From positions 1 to 22,349 of IMG/VR virus record IMGVR_UViG_3300000553_000365: DNA of 22,349 bases; one strand, 5' to 3'. The position numbers and the translations under genes are program-made. Every line of letters starts with the position of its first letter. The first letter of the stretch is position 1. Shown here piece by piece: positions 22,190-22,349 of the stretch. Below the pieces are notes generated by a model, which saw nothing but the letters and a program-made list of their open reading frames with translations, was not told the origin of the DNA and did not search any database. Origin of the DNA: a virus.

Positions 22190-22349
22190 AACGAACACCT
22201 TTAAAACGTAAGCCGGGACCAATAGGTAAACCAAATAAAATAAAAAGAAAACCACCAACTGCAGAAAAGTTGGAAGCTGATAGGAAGCAAAGTGAAAAAG
22301 ACAGAGAGTTCTACAATAAGATTTGGCAGAGCAGACCACACAGATGTGT
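22186..22349 (+). CDS. Partial gene, N-terminus of a possible HNH/NinG-like protein
   Basis: Open frame from ATG 22186, overlapping the previous stop by four bases (ATGA), running off the window edge after 54 codons. It is strongly basic with MKRTPLKRK repeats (KRTPLKRK, KPGPIGK, KIKRK), then a helix (ADRKQSEKDREFYNKIW) and SRPHRC at the edge. In phage NinG/HNH-type proteins a basic PLKRK start and an EFYxxIWxSRPHxC(E)xCG zinc module follow in this order, so a DNA-binding nuclease or recombination factor is likely. The zinc module is outside the window. Confidence 0.6.
   Translation, partial: MKRTPLKRKPGPIGKPNKIKRKPPTAEKLEADRKQSEKDREFYNKIWQSRPHRC

Noticed and set aside
1-22349. CRISPR array, insertion sequence or integrase/attachment site
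   Set aside because: No regularly spaced repeats, transposase motifs or integrase gene were seen on either strand; the only repeats are those near 16.1 and 18.4 kb.
1-22349. Genetic code 15 (TAG as glutamine) for the whole window
   Set aside because: Several genes end in TAG with sensible lengths and neighbour spacing, and the extension past 10241 would overlap the next gene out of frame. Only the site at 177 looks like an internal TAG.

Overview
This window is part of a tailed double-stranded DNA phage genome. Every supported gene lies on the + strand, genes are packed with 1-50 bp overlaps (TAATG, ATGA, TGATG), and the content is almost entirely DNA replication, recombination and small accessory genes. 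The host is most likely a member of the Bacteroidota: the sequence is AT-rich, starts are preceded by A-rich leaders instead of Shine-Dalgarno sites, and a DUF3127 domain, common in that phylum, is present. The set of PolB, DnaB-like helicase, zinc-less DnaG-like primase, uracil-DNA glycosylase, RepL-like proteins and group I introns resembles the replication block of crAss-like phages. No structural gene is in the window, so that placement is an inference.

Layout. Bases 1-868: the end of a DUF6378-like gene with an in-frame amber codon inside its conserved domain, then two small unknown genes. Bases 876-7392: the replisome. It holds a family B DNA polymerase split by a group I intron carrying a GIY-YIG homing endonuclease, a probable helicase loader, a DnaB-like helicase, a small coiled-coil protein, a Sak4-like ATPase and a single-strand DNA-binding protein with an acidic tip, closed by a terminator. 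Bases 7455-11298: the primase among small, mostly acidic unknown proteins. Bases 11311-12402: a DUF932-like gene split by a second, ORF-less group I intron, then a terminator. Bases 12513-15997: uracil-DNA glycosylase and conserved phage proteins of unknown function.

Bases 15998-18544 hold the most unusual part. Two RepL-like winged-helix proteins (16212 and 18545) each follow a non-coding stretch of more than 200 bp built around long inverted repeats. The first is a nested, RNA-like fold with a 19-bp closing stem. The second is a 26-bp stem combined with 15-nt iteron-like repeats. Between them lie small unknown genes, a PD-(D/E)XK-like nuclease and a MazG-like NTP pyrophosphatase. Bases 18545-22349: RepL-like protein, RecE/DUF3799-like nuclease, terminator, RecA, a coiled-coil unknown, an unusual DUF3127 OB-fold/J-domain fusion, and the start of a probable HNH/NinG-like gene cut by the window edge.

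As a whole the genes form a self-contained replication and recombination module: polymerase, helicase with loader, primase and SSB make the fork; Sak4-like ATPase, RecA and two nucleases supply recombination; UDG and a MazG-like enzyme manage uracil and the nucleotide pool; the RepL-like proteins with their upstream repeats are candidate initiators and origins or regulators.
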